From positions 1-64,000 of the forward strand of contig CAJEXL010000011.1 in assembly GCA_903994365.1 (NCBI GenBank): a stretch of DNA of 64,000 nucleotides, in the 5' to 3' direction. How positions within the stretch are numbered: position 1 is the stretch's first letter; each line of letters opens with the position of its first letter. The position numbers were made by a program, and so were the translations under genes. This stretch comes from an uncultured Chlorobiaceae bacterium (GTDB taxonomy: Bacteria > Bacteroidota > Chlorobiia > Chlorobiales > Chlorobiaceae). Shown piece after piece: positions 18,152 to 26,731 of the stretch. The notes under the pieces are model-generated. The model did not search any database and had not been told where the DNA came from. It was given only the letters and a program-made list of their open reading frames with translations.

Positions 18152-18412
18152 ATGAAAACATGGCAACTTCAACATGCAAAAAACCACTTGAGTGAGGTTG
18201 TCAGGAATGCGCTGCATGAAGGGCCGCAGGCGATTACACTGCATGGTATTCCAACTGCTGTTGTTATCTCTTTTGAGGCATATACTAAAACCGTGAATGT
18301 TCGCAAGCCGGCTGAGCCGCTCTCAAGTTTTTTTCAGAATTCACCTCTCAAGAATGCTGGCATTGACCTTAAACGATCAAAAGATACTGGCAGGAACGAG
18401 GTGATCGGGTGA
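18152..18412 (+). CDS. Phd/YefM-type antitoxin
   Basis: An 86-residue protein with the classic Phd start: MKTWQLQHAKNHLSEVV, then ALHEGPQAITLHGIPTAVVI. This N-terminal half dimerises and binds operator DNA. The variable C-terminal half (PLSSFFQNSPLKNAGIDL) is the toxin-binding tail. It overlaps the PIN toxin start by four bases (GTGA), so the pair is translationally coupled. Likely self-repressing together with the toxin. No lesions are visible. Confidence 0.9.
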   Translation: MKTWQLQHAKNHLSEVVRNALHEGPQAITLHGIPTAVVISFEAYTKTVNVRKPAEPLSSFFQNSPLKNAGIDLKRSKDTGRNEVIG

Positions 18413-18831
18413 AATACCTTTTGGATACTTGCGTGATTTCTGAACTGATCAGGCCAATACCATCACCAAAAGTTATTGGTTGGATTGATAGCCACGATGA
18501 GCAAGATTTATATTTGAGCGTTATCACTCTGGGTGAAATTCAAAAAGGAATTTCAAAACTGGCGGAAGGCAAGAAAAAAATGCTTCTGCAGTCATGGCTT
18601 GCTGATGAATTACTGGAGCGGTTCAATGGGCGTATACTCAATGTCACAACAGAAGCCGCTCTCCATTGGGGAGGAATACTCGGAGATTCGGAGAAAAATG
18701 GAAGGACACTCCCTGTTGTTGATGCGCTTATTGCCGCAATCGCAATAACAAATGGATTAACCTTGGTCACCCGAAACACCTCCGATATGACAGCATCCGG
18801 TGCACATCTTTTTGACCCATGGTTCAGTTGA
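18409..18831 (+). CDS. PIN-domain ribonuclease toxin (VapC)
   Basis: A 140-residue VapC toxin starting at a GTG. The first metal ligand is Asp6 in YLLDTCVISELIRP. SVITLGEIQKGI supplies the second acidic residue near position 44, and PVVDALIAAIAITNGLTLVT followed by NTSDM supplies the third and fourth near positions 100-120. VapC proteins cleave tRNA or rRNA. The preceding Phd-type antitoxin makes this a mixed Phd-VapC pair, a common arrangement. The gene ends 34 bases before the murB remnant. Confidence 0.92.
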   Translation: MKYLLDTCVISELIRPIPSPKVIGWIDSHDEQDLYLSVITLGEIQKGISKLAEGKKKMLLQSWLADELLERFNGRILNVTTEAALHWGGILGDSEKNGRTLPVVDALIAAIAITNGLTLVTRNTSDMTASGAHLFDPWFS

Positions 18832-18864
18832 AAATAGAGTAAGAGTTGCTAAAATCGTTGTCTT

Positions 18865-18918
18865 ATGCCCAACAGTAGCCCGCCCTGCCCTTACGCCTCC
18901 AACGTCCCCCTTGCCTGA
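18865..18918 (+). pseudogene. 5' remnant of murB; left copy of a 49-bp direct repeat
   Basis: An ATG followed by PNSSPPCPYASNVPLA and then a TGA. Bases 18868-18916 match 38227-38275 inside the start of the intact murB at 47 of 49 positions. The homology stops abruptly on the right, where the Csx15-like gene region begins. The two copies face the same way and bracket the CRISPR-Cas island, so this is probably the scar of the insertion or recombination that brought the island in. It is not a functional gene. Confidence 0.85.
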
Positions 18919-18958
18919 CGAGTTTTTTGAGAGCTAAAAACATCCGTCGCTGATGGAG

Positions 18959-19531
18959 CTATCGTTTGCCTCTTGAGGAGTGACGAACTTCCCGAAGGTT
19001 CATGATTTCAGCGACTTCAAACTTCTCTTTTGCTGAAGCCGGAGCAGGGCGCAAATGAACGACATCCGGAAAATAGCCAAGGCGCCCGTGCATACAGGCC
19101 AATAATACTGACCAGATTGCAGAATATCCTGCCGAAATAACCACAATATTCGCGGTTTGCCATTGCATTGGCGTTAAGTCAATTCTTTCAATGACCTTGA
19201 GAATATTGGCGACAAATCGTTTATCCTCATCTATTGTCCCCACCTGAACATCAATCACCTGTGATGATGGCCACTCCTGTTTGGTATTGATTGTTGTGAT
19301 TTGATCGGGTAATACCGGATGACCTGAGAAATTCAAAATAAGATATTCCTGGCTATCAGGAATATTTCCCTTGAAACGGCGCATTATCTTTTTCCATTGG
19401 CTCAGCAGTAATTGTAGAAGCCATGGGACTTTCTTTGTTTCAAAATATTCGAGTATCTGAAGTAATGAAACTACTCCTGTGGTAACAGAAAAAAATGTTA
19501 TCAGCGTTTGCTGTGAAATGAAATCATTCAT
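18959..19531 (-). CDS. csx15: membrane-anchored Csx15-like protein, putative ring nuclease
   Basis: A 190-residue protein at the array's left end. Residues about 9-30 form a hydrophobic transmembrane helix (TLITFFSVTTGVVSLLQILE), followed by a basic linker. From residue 62 the sequence matches the Csx15 family as I know it: YLILNFSGHPVLPDQI, then SQVIDVQVG, LTPMQWQ, ACMHGRLGYFPDVVHLRP and finally FEVAEIMNLREVR with a basic end. Csx15 is a type III accessory protein proposed to bind or degrade cyclic oligoadenylate. Usual family members are about 130 residues and soluble, so the membrane anchor is the unusual part. It runs in the same direction as the inferred transcription of the array. Confidence 0.75.
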   Translation of the reverse strand: MNDFISQQTLITFFSVTTGVVSLLQILEYFETKKVPWLLQLLLSQWKKIMRRFKGNIPDSQEYLILNFSGHPVLPDQITTINTKQEWPSSQVIDVQVGTIDEDKRFVANILKVIERIDLTPMQWQTANIVVISAGYSAIWSVLLACMHGRLGYFPDVVHLRPAPASAKEKFEVAEIMNLREVRHSSRGKR

Positions 19532-19579
19532 AATGGTAGATCAAAAAGCTATAAAATTTCAATTGTAGATAACGCGTTT

Positions 19580-21647
19580 TTTGCAATCAGCTATGCGTGC
19601 AATAAGATATAAAGAGGAAATTTTCACAGGGACTTTTTCGGAATGCTGGGGTCGCAATCCGCTATGCGTGCAATAAGATATAAAGCAAAGAAATCCCTGT
19701 CCTGCGCCCTGTACGCAAATAGTCGCAATCCGCTATGCGTGCAATAAGATATAAAGAGCGTTTCTCGCTGGCTCCTACGGGTGTTCAGGATATGGTCGCA
19801 ATCCGCTATGCGTGCAATAAGATATAAAGAATAAGAGAATTTGACCCGGTGATTAAAGCATCTGAAAGTCGCAATCCGCTATGCGTGCAATAAGATATAA
19901 AGAAGGTATGTGGCGTGTAGCTCTGTGCAATAAGGACAGTCGCAATCCGCTATGCGTGCAATAAGATATAAAGTGAGGGACGTCTTCTCCTTAATCGCAT
20001 CCGGAGCCAAGTCGCAATCCGCTATGCGTGCAATAAGATATAAAGCCTATTCTGGAGATTTCTCATGAAAAAGAAAAATGTTGTCGCAATCCGCTATGCG
20101 TGCAATAAGATATAAAGCGCATCTTGTTGGCACGTGCAGACTATGAACATTTCGTCGCAATCCGCTATGCGTGCAATAAGATATAAAGCTCAGTGATGAA
20201 ACAGCTAAGACTGAGAAATTCTTCGTCGCAATCCGCTATGCGTGCAATAAGATATAAAGGTGGGATCGAGCGCTGGGGGGACATGACCTCACGCGTCGCA
20301 ATCCGCTATGCGTGCAATAAGATATAAAGAAAAGGGAGGAGTTATTATGGAACTAGCTGGTCAGGTGTCGCAATCCGCTATGCGTGCAATAAGATATAAA
20401 GCAGAAGTATGGAGAGATTGTATTAACACTGAGAAAAGGTCGCAATCCGCTATGCGTGCAATAAGATATAAAGATTTAATCCAAGCCGATGGAAACAAAG
20501 ACTTAACAAAACATAAGTCGCAATCCGCTATGCGTGCAATAAGATATAAAGCAGACATCGGGTTAATCAAGGCCGATGTTAAAAAAAATGTCGCAATCCG
20601 CTATGCGTGCAATAAGATATAAAGTGTTCGTGAGGACATTGCCAATGTTCCCGTTATTTCGGGTCGCAATCCGCTATGCGTGCAATAAGATATAAAGCAG
20701 GATTTGGTTTATCAAGTAGAAAATACTTTCCAGTCGCAATCCGCTATGCGTGCAATAAGATATAAAGAATCAAAGAAAGAATTTCAAAAAAACCAAACTG
20801 TAAGTCGCAATCCGCTATGCGTGCAATAAGATATAAAGCGGCGAAAAGGATCGCTGGAGCGAGTGCTCCACACTTGTCGCAATCCGCTATGCGTGCAATA
20901 AGATATAAAGTCATGGTATGGTGTTGTGGAAAGATGATGAACTACTTCCAGTCGCAATCCGCTATGCGTGCAATAAGATATAAAGAATGTCGGAAATCAT
21001 TGAGGAGTCTTCAGCCCATGAGTCGCAATCCGCTATGCGTGCAATAAGATATAAAGTTCAATGTATAGCTGAAATAAAGGGAATTAGGAAAACTGTCGCA
21101 ATCCGCTATGCGTGCAATAAGATATAAAGATACAAAATTCTGGCTATAGTGTTGCCATGTTAACTCATAATGATGTCGCAATCCGCTATGCGTGCAATAA
21201 GATATAAAGTTGATGATTATTATGATATCACATCAGAAATAGTAAAGTCGCAATCCGCTATGCGTGCAATAAGATATAAAGTTTATTTTTTGAGCAAGTA
21301 ATACACAATGCAATTTAAAGTCGCAATCCGCTATGCGTGCAATAAGATATAAAGTTTCCGAATGGAGGAGCTATGTTGTTATCAGCAGAATGGAGTCGCA
21401 ATCCGCTATGCGTGCAATAAGATATAAAGATTCTTACTACCGTAACCGATACGCAAGTATTAGAGAAAGGTCGCAATCCGCTATGCGTGCAATAAGATAT
21501 AAAGTTTATGAGATGGCGGGAGTCGAACCCGCGTCCAAAGTCGCAATCCGCTATGCGTGCAATAAGATATAAAGCTTCGCTTTAGTTTAGCTCGTGGCTT
21601 AGAATATTGGGTGTCGCAATCCGCTATGCGTGCAATAAGATATAAAG
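19580..21647 (-). CRISPR. CRISPR array: 29 repeats of 35 bp, 28 spacers
   Basis: On the plus strand the repeat begins GTCGCAATCCGCTATGCGTG and ends CAATAAGATATAAAG. Copies start at 19580, 19651, 19722, 19795, 19868, 19939, 20011, 20083, 20154, 20225, 20295, 20367, 20439, 20517, 20590, 20663, 20733, 20804, 20876, 20951, 21022, 21095, 21175, 21247, 21320, 21395, 21470, 21540 and 21613. Those I checked are identical except the first, which differs at three bases of its left end. Spacers are about 35-45 bases. A degenerate terminal repeat normally marks the leader-distal end, and in the minus reading the repeat ends ATTGCGAC, close to the common ATTGAAAC handle. I therefore infer leftward transcription with the leader at the right. 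Cas6 at 37388-38206 would process the transcript. Confidence 0.97.
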
Positions 21648-21900
21648 GCTACCTCTGGAAACCCACGCCAGACAAGGGCTCGTGGCGCGAAAACCGGAGG
21701 ATGGATATTTTTCAGTAATGTCAAAGGACATCGGCCTGATTTTTAGTTTGTCGAACGTCTGCATTGTATCAAATAATAATGAGTTATACAACATCCTGAG
21801 GATAATTCTTTTGCCATTACTTCTTAACTCTTTATTTCATAAAATGATAAGCTTCTTTTTGCCTCGATTTTGACACTTCCGGAAATTATCCTCCGGTTCC
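21648..21900 (-). promoter_or_regulatory. probable CRISPR leader between RT-cas1 and the array
   Basis: The 250-base gap between the last perfect repeat and the stop of RT-cas1 is AT-rich over its right two thirds (about 21700-21875) and has no coding frame with family resemblance. It is the expected place for the leader and array promoter if the array is read leftward, next to the adaptation gene. An imperfect palindrome with CCGGA and TCCGG arms (21880-21898) lies just past the RT-cas1 stop and could end that transcript. The leader assignment depends on the inferred array orientation. Confidence 0.5.
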
Positions 21901-24075
21901 TTACCACTCTGTCCGATATGGCTCATACAGGGCTCTTGTTCCGGCAAGTACTTCACTGATTTTGACCACCTGTGCCTCAATATGCCGCCTGATGTTCATG
22001 GTTTTACCGCTTTGTGGATCGCGCGACTCTTCCCACATTCGTTGTTCAAACACTTCAAGAAACTTTTTCCGGGCCTCGTCGCTCAGAAAGCACCCGGCCT
22101 TGTCTTTACGATAATAAAAATCTTTGTGGCGCAATATACCTTTGTTGAGCGTGTAGAGCGTCATTGAGTCGATAATGGTTCTGAACTCTTCAATAAGGTC
22201 GTTGATCAACGACGGGTTTCCTTTGTCTTCTGCATGAAGAAAGCCGATATAGGGGTTCATTCCCTTCATGCGGACGAGGGAGAAGATGTTGTTGTGCAGC
22301 AACGTATAGCCGAAGCTGAGCAGGCTGTTGACCGGGTCTGTCGGTGGACGACGTACTCTGCGGAATGTGTTGGTGTAAAAGGGGAGCTCTTTTTTGAAGA
22401 GGAGGCCGAATAATTCAAAATACAATGCGGCGGCTTTTCCTTCGAGGCCTCTGAGTGCATCCATGCTTTCGCAGGTTTTGGTATGCTCGGAGAGCGACGT
22501 CATCATAAAAAGAGTGGTGTCGAATTTTTCTTTCAGCTCTCCGTTGCTTTCCCATGCCATGGCTCTCCGTTTCTGGATCATGGTTCGTGAATTTTTGATT
22601 TTTGCCTCAACAATGCAGCGCGCAATATCAAAAGCAAATGGCTCATCAAGCGATCGGAGGTACTGAAAACGTTCAACAGCAGAGTGGTCAGCAGTGGTGG
22701 CTTCGAGCCTGCCAAAATAGCTGCCGTGCTGCGACAGAAAAGTGACAGGGATATTGCTTCTCATACAGTATTGCATGGCAGGAGTGGTGAGCGTGATGTT
22801 GCCGAGTACCAGTATCTGTTCGACTCTGCGGACAATAATTTCATTGATCTGGTTGCCATTTTTTTCAACACTGAAGCGCTCACCATCTTTGCGCAAAATG
22901 CTGCCTTGCTCTTGCAGGTAGAGCGTGTTGAGCAGAGGGGAGTAGAGCTTGTTAAGGGCTGCCTGTTTCTCTTTTTGCCGCAGCATATCCTCTTTGGCAG
23001 TTTTTTCAAGAAATTTGTCAACATCAATCTGCTGTTTTTCAAGGCTTTGCAGCAGTTTTTCACCAAACTCGGTCTGGAGCAATGTCTCTTTTGTAACAGT
23101 AATGGTGCCAGCGTCGCCGGTGTGCAGTTCGTATTCATCATTATCGGTTTCTGTGGCCTGTTTCGGCGCTTTGCGGAGTTTCAGTTTGCCGAGTTTATCA
23201 TACCACTCCTCCGGGTGCATTTTGGTGGGCAGTACCAGTGAGCGGATAAAAAGATAGCCAAGGTATTTGAACCCCTCTGAAAAGGTGGTGATCCTCGTTT
23301 TTTCGTTGTTGAGCTGCAGCTTCAGCTCTGCCAGCACGGTTTCTGAAAGTTCAAGAGCCGCTTCGGCTTTTGGTTTGCTTTTGCAGAGAATGAGAAAATC
23401 ATCGGCAAATCGTACCAGTTTGAACCCCTCTTGTTCAATGCGCTCATCGAACTTGTCGAGATAAAGGTTTGCCAGCATCGGCGAAATCGGGCACCCCTGC
23501 GGCAGACCGGTGACGTTTTTTACTTTTGGATTCTGCCCGTCAACAATGAGCGCCGTCAGCCATCGGCTTATAAGCTTCAGCAACTCTGCGTCGTCACACA
23601 GTTCACGAAAGCGCTGAAAGAGCAACGGATGGTCAACCGTATCGAAAAAACTGCTGATGTCGGCATCAACAACCCAGGTATAGCCAAGGTTTCGCAGCCG
23701 TTCAATTTCGCGTGCAGCCGTCATGCGCGACAACCCCTGACGATAGGCAAAGGTATTGGCCCCAAGTTCCGATTCGACCAGCGGAGTGAGCACAATTGCT
23801 GCCGCAGTTTGCGCCACCCGGTCCATCACGGTTGGAATCAGGAGGGTGCGGAGTTTTCCGGTGGGTTTCAGCATCACCAGTTTCAGGAGCGGCTGTGGCT
23901 CGTAGGTGCCGGTCAAAAGCTGCCTGCCAAGAGCCGCAAGATGCTCTTCAATGCGCCACGAATAGTCGGTAATCGACTGCTTGTCGTACCCGGCCATACC
24001 GTCGTTCGAAACCACTTTGTTCCAGGCCTGAAACAGCGTATCAGGCAAAGCCATCTGGTTGTACAGCCATCCCAT
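21901..24075 (-). CDS. cas1: reverse transcriptase-Cas1 fusion
   Basis: A 724-residue adaptation protein. Residues about 20-290 are a group II intron-like RT: KPTGKLRTLLIPTVMDRVAQ, YTWVVDADISSFFDTVDH, the GLPQGCPISPMLANLYLD block and the catalytic FADDF near residue 222. After a linker, residues about 375-724 are Cas1, with GLEGKAAALYFELF (catalytic Glu), YTLLHNNIFSLVRMKGMNPY and IGFLHAEDKGNPSLINDLIE (catalytic His and acidic residues). No Cas6 domain precedes the RT; Cas6 is separate at 37388-38206. In related fusions this enzyme with Cas2 integrates RNA as well as DNA fragments as spacers. All catalytic positions look intact. The RT belongs to the CRISPR-linked clade by fusion partner, not to a free intron. 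Confidence 0.96.
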   Translation of the reverse strand: MGWLYNQMALPDTLFQAWNKVVSNDGMAGYDKQSITDYSWRIEEHLAALGRQLLTGTYEPQPLLKLVMLKPTGKLRTLLIPTVMDRVAQTAAAIVLTPLVESELGANTFAYRQGLSRMTAAREIERLRNLGYTWVVDADISSFFDTVDHPLLFQRFRELCDDAELLKLISRWLTALIVDGQNPKVKNVTGLPQGCPISPMLANLYLDKFDERIEQEGFKLVRFADDFLILCKSKPKAEAALELSETVLAELKLQLNNEKTRITTFSEGFKYLGYLFIRSLVLPTKMHPEEWYDKLGKLKLRKAPKQATETDNDEYELHTGDAGTITVTKETLLQTEFGEKLLQSLEKQQIDVDKFLEKTAKEDMLRQKEKQAALNKLYSPLLNTLYLQEQGSILRKDGERFSVEKNGNQINEIIVRRVEQILVLGNITLTTPAMQYCMRSNIPVTFLSQHGSYFGRLEATTADHSAVERFQYLRSLDEPFAFDIARCIVEAKIKNSRTMIQKRRAMAWESNGELKEKFDTTLFMMTSLSEHTKTCESMDALRGLEGKAAALYFELFGLLFKKELPFYTNTFRRVRRPPTDPVNSLLSFGYTLLHNNIFSLVRMKGMNPYIGFLHAEDKGNPSLINDLIEEFRTIIDSMTLYTLNKGILRHKDFYYRKDKAGCFLSDEARKKFLEVFEQRMWEESRDPQSGKTMNIRRHIEAQVVKISEVLAGTRALYEPYRTEW

Positions 24076-24208
24076 GTGTTGCTCCGGGTTATTGAGTGTT
24101 GAAAAAAAGTTACAGGACGATACTTGGACAGACGGCCAACAACAGATGCTCGAATAGTTGGTAAATTACGTATTTTTAGTTTTTTCCGGCACGAGTAAAA
24201 CAAACAAA

Positions 24209-24943
24209 ATGACGATGAGGGGTTCTATATTTTCAGATCTATCTGAGCAGAGCGCACGAGCGGTCGCTCATTATTGGCAAACAAGGAGAGCCCAGATAAA
24301 AAAGCAGCAAGAGGTTGGTAAAGCAGATCAAGGTCTTCGCAGTGCGGTTACTGGAGGTGCTCAAATGGATGGATTTATTGACTTGTTTACAGAAATCATT
24401 ATCAATGCAGGTATTTCGGAACAGTATGTGTTCAGGAAAAAATCGGTTGAACTTCCGGGATATTTCAGGCCAACAAAAGAGTGGGATCTTCTGGTTGTCC
24501 GGGATCAAATGCTTATTGCTGCTATTGAAGCAAAATCTCAAGTGGGGCCTTCTTTTGGAAATAATTTTAATAATCGGACTGAAGAGGCAATGGGCAGTGC
24601 TCTTGATTTGTGGACCGCATATCGTGAACATGCTTATCTTGATAGCCCTCAGCCCTTTCTCGGATATTTCTTTATGCTGGAAGAGTGTGAGGCATCCAGT
24701 CGCCCGGTAAAGGTTAAAGAGCCTCATTTTAAGGTGTTTAAGGAGTTTGAAGGGGCTTCGTATCAGCGTCGCTATGAACTCTTTTGTCGCAAACTTGTGC
24801 TTGAACGGCATTATACTGCTGCTGCTTTTATAACTTCATCCGAAAAAGAGGGTGTTGACGGTCGTTTTCGTGTACCGGCAGATGACCTTTCTCTTGAACG
24901 GTTTGCTAAAATTCTTACGGGTCACATTGGCACATTTGTATGA
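24209..24943 (+). CDS. XhoI/PaeR7I-type restriction endonuclease
   Basis: A 244-residue protein of the XhoI/PaeR7I family. The family block GKADQGLRSAVTGGAQMDGF lies near residue 37. It is followed by ELPGYFRPTKEWDLLVV and LIAAIEAKSQVGPSFGNNFN, where the Asp and the E-x-K form the metal site, and later by FLGYFFMLEE. Enzymes of this family recognise CTCGAG; specificity here is not proven. I use the ATG at 24209; an ATG two codons later is equally possible, and the frame upstream has no homology. The stop overlaps the methyltransferase start by four bases (ATGA). Confidence 0.88.
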   Translation: MTMRGSIFSDLSEQSARAVAHYWQTRRAQIKKQQEVGKADQGLRSAVTGGAQMDGFIDLFTEIIINAGISEQYVFRKKSVELPGYFRPTKEWDLLVVRDQMLIAAIEAKSQVGPSFGNNFNNRTEEAMGSALDLWTAYREHAYLDSPQPFLGYFFMLEECEASSRPVKVKEPHFKVFKEFEGASYQRRYELFCRKLVLERHYTAAAFITSSEKEGVDGRFRVPADDLSLERFAKILTGHIGTFV

Positions 24944-25866
24944 ACAGCACTCACCATAAGACGTTGCACAGGCTCATTAACGGGGATGCCCGCGATCTTT
25001 CATTCCTTGATGACAATTCGGTACACCTTGTCATAACCTCACCTCCTTACTGGAATCTGAAGCGATATAATGAATCTCCTGATCAGCTTGGTCATATTGA
25101 CGATTATGAGGCATTTCTTTTTGAACTTGAAAAAGTGTGGCATCATCTCTACCGGGTTCTTGTGCCGGGCGGGCGCCTTGTGTGTGTGGTCGGAGATGTT
25201 TGCGTTGCCCGGCGCGATTTTGGGCGGCATCTTGTTTTTCCCCTTCATGCAGATATTTGTGTTTCCTGCCGTCGGATTGGCTTTGATAACCTGAATCCGA
25301 TTATCTGGCACAAAATTGCCAATGCCTCTTATGAGGTTGCCAATGGCTCCAAGTTTCTGGGCAAGCCTTATGAGCCGAATGCCATTATCAAAAATGATAT
25401 GGAATTTATTCTTATGCAGCGAAAGCCGGGGGGGTACCGCAAGCCAAGTGAGCAACAGCGAGATGCCAGCAGAATCAGCAAAGATGATTTTAACCGATGG
25501 TTTCAGCAGATCTGGACGATTCCCGGTGCCTCAACAAAACAGCATCCCGCACCTTTTCCTCTTGAACTTGCCCTGCGTATTGTCAGAATGTTCTCGTTCG
25601 AAGGCGATACCGTGCTTGATCCATTTTGTGGATCGGGTACCTCCATGATTGCCGCACTTAAAACTGGCCGCAACAGCATTGGTGTGGAAACTGATGCAGA
25701 TTATTGCCGCATGACTGCACGATATCTTAAAGCTGAAGCAAGTGATTTTTTTTCTACAGCAAAACTTGTTTTTGAAAAAGCTGTGGAGCATGAGGGGGTG
25801 AGCCTCAATGAAGATCAGGAGCTGTACCATATAGGCCCGGCCAAAAAGAAGCTTGAGCAGAGCTGA
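24940..25866 (+). CDS. DNA methyltransferase of the XhoI-type restriction-modification pair
   Basis: A 308-residue beta-class methyltransferase: catalytic motif SVHLVITSPPYWNLKRY near residue 27, a target-recognition middle region, and the SAM-binding motif GDTVLDPFCGSGTSMIAALK near residue 225. The SPPY form suggests N4-cytosine or N6-adenine modification; XhoI-type partners modify CTCGAG. It overlaps the endonuclease gene by four bases, so protection and cutting are co-expressed. Both genes look intact. Their position between RT-cas1 and cas2, with divergent orientation to the former, suggests insertion into the CRISPR locus. Confidence 0.9.
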   Translation: MNSTHHKTLHRLINGDARDLSFLDDNSVHLVITSPPYWNLKRYNESPDQLGHIDDYEAFLFELEKVWHHLYRVLVPGGRLVCVVGDVCVARRDFGRHLVFPLHADICVSCRRIGFDNLNPIIWHKIANASYEVANGSKFLGKPYEPNAIIKNDMEFILMQRKPGGYRKPSEQQRDASRISKDDFNRWFQQIWTIPGASTKQHPAPFPLELALRIVRMFSFEGDTVLDPFCGSGTSMIAALKTGRNSIGVETDADYCRMTARYLKAEASDFFSTAKLVFEKAVEHEGVSLNEDQELYHIGPAKKKLEQS

Positions 25867-25906
25867 ATAAAAGGGTTGGGTTGATATGGCGCACAACTCA
25901 GCAACG

Positions 25907-26227
25907 CTATCCAGCGCTTTCTGTTGCGTTGAAGGGGGAGTGTTCGGGATGCGCCTGCCAATATTTTCTTGCAAAGTTGGTTTGGTCACCTTGACCGGCA
26001 AGCAGCCCTTTTACTGAAATGTCTTCATCAAGATCAGGCCAATGAATTCCTTCACCATTTCCGGAAAGTTCGTAATGGTTCAGCAACTCAGCCGATGCTC
26101 CAATCAGTCGAGGAAACCATGTATAAGGGATAGAGAGAATGCGCCCGTCGTTGAGTTCAACATCAAAGCGATGTTGAACAAATGAGAGATGCAATGCCTG
26201 AGGATTACTGTTTGCCGAAATGTTCAT
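25907..26227 (-). CDS. DUF2442 protein
   Basis: A 106-residue protein with the DUF2442 pattern: FDVELNDGRILSIPYTWFPR near residue 28, then LNHYELSGNGEGIHWPDLDE and DISVKGLLAG. I use the ATG at 26227, which has a strong GGAGG ribosome site, rather than the ATG five codons upstream that lies inside that site. DUF2442 proteins are small and of unclear function; many sit beside DUF4160 genes in a presumed toxin-antitoxin arrangement. No DUF4160 gene is seen here. It is the only minus-strand gene between the methyltransferase and cas2. Confidence 0.85.
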   Translation of the reverse strand: MNISANSNPQALHLSFVQHRFDVELNDGRILSIPYTWFPRLIGASAELLNHYELSGNGEGIHWPDLDEDISVKGLLAGQGDQTNFARKYWQAHPEHSPFNATESAG

Positions 26228-26421
26228 TCCATACCTCCTCAATTCTTGACTTATTGTTTAAGACCAATTTTTGAAGATGTTGCAACTCTCTTGAGCAAAA
26301 CCCTTTATTTTAGGCAATGCTGCCATCAAGCCAAAATTTTGCTTTATTACTATCTTTGCGAGGATGCACTTGAATTGGTTCGTGCAGGACTATGGCCCAA
26401 ACGGTTTTGAACAGCACTATC

Positions 26422-26706
26422 ATGCAATTCATTCTTGTGACCTACGATATCGAAAACGACCGGCGCCGGACAAAAATCCACAAGCTCCTTGAAGGGTATG
26501 GCACTGCTGTGCAGTTCAGTGTATTCGAATGCTTCATCTCCGAGGAGGATTATGCCCAGATGCGCATTCGCCTGCAAAAGCTTCTGGATCCAAAGCACCC
26601 GATTGATACAGTTCGCTATTACGTCCTCTGCCGTAACTGCGTTGAGCGGGTTGACGTTGATGGCAACCGCTATTTTGAAGTTGCGAGCCCTTTTATTATT
26701 TCGTGA
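26422..26706 (+). CDS. cas2: Cas2
   Basis: A 94-residue ferredoxin-fold protein: FILVTYDIENDRRRTKIHKL at the start with the conserved early aspartate, QFSVFECFISEEDY in the middle and RYYVLCRNCVERV near the end. Cas2 bridges two Cas1 dimers in the spacer-integration complex, here with the RT-Cas1 fusion. I choose the ATG at 26422, which begins the conserved strand; an in-frame ATG at 26392 would add ten unconserved residues. Unusually, a restriction-modification pair and a DUF2442 gene separate it from RT-cas1, and it is on the opposite strand. Confidence 0.95.
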   Translation: MQFILVTYDIENDRRRTKIHKLLEGYGTAVQFSVFECFISEEDYAQMRIRLQKLLDPKHPIDTVRYYVLCRNCVERVDVDGNRYFEVASPFIIS

Positions 26707-26731
26707 AGGTATTAACCCATTTTCAAAAAAG

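Noticed and set aside
20308-20622. Plus-strand frames inside the array with a repeated MRAIRYK motif
   Set aside because: They are translations of the CRISPR repeat and chance open spacers, not a protein repeat.
21505-21539. A genuine tmRNA or tRNA gene at this place
   Set aside because: Only the T-arm and acceptor end are present, exactly fitted between two CRISPR repeats; the rest of a tmRNA is absent from the neighbouring spacers and flank.
21901-24075. A group II intron or diversity-generating retroelement RT
   Set aside because: The RT is in frame with a full Cas1 domain and lies beside a CRISPR array; no intron maturase or endonuclease domain and no intron RNA boundaries are visible.
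24239-24811. A 190-codon minus-strand frame opposite the XhoI-type endonuclease
   Set aside because: Antisense to a gene with clear family motifs; no independent support.
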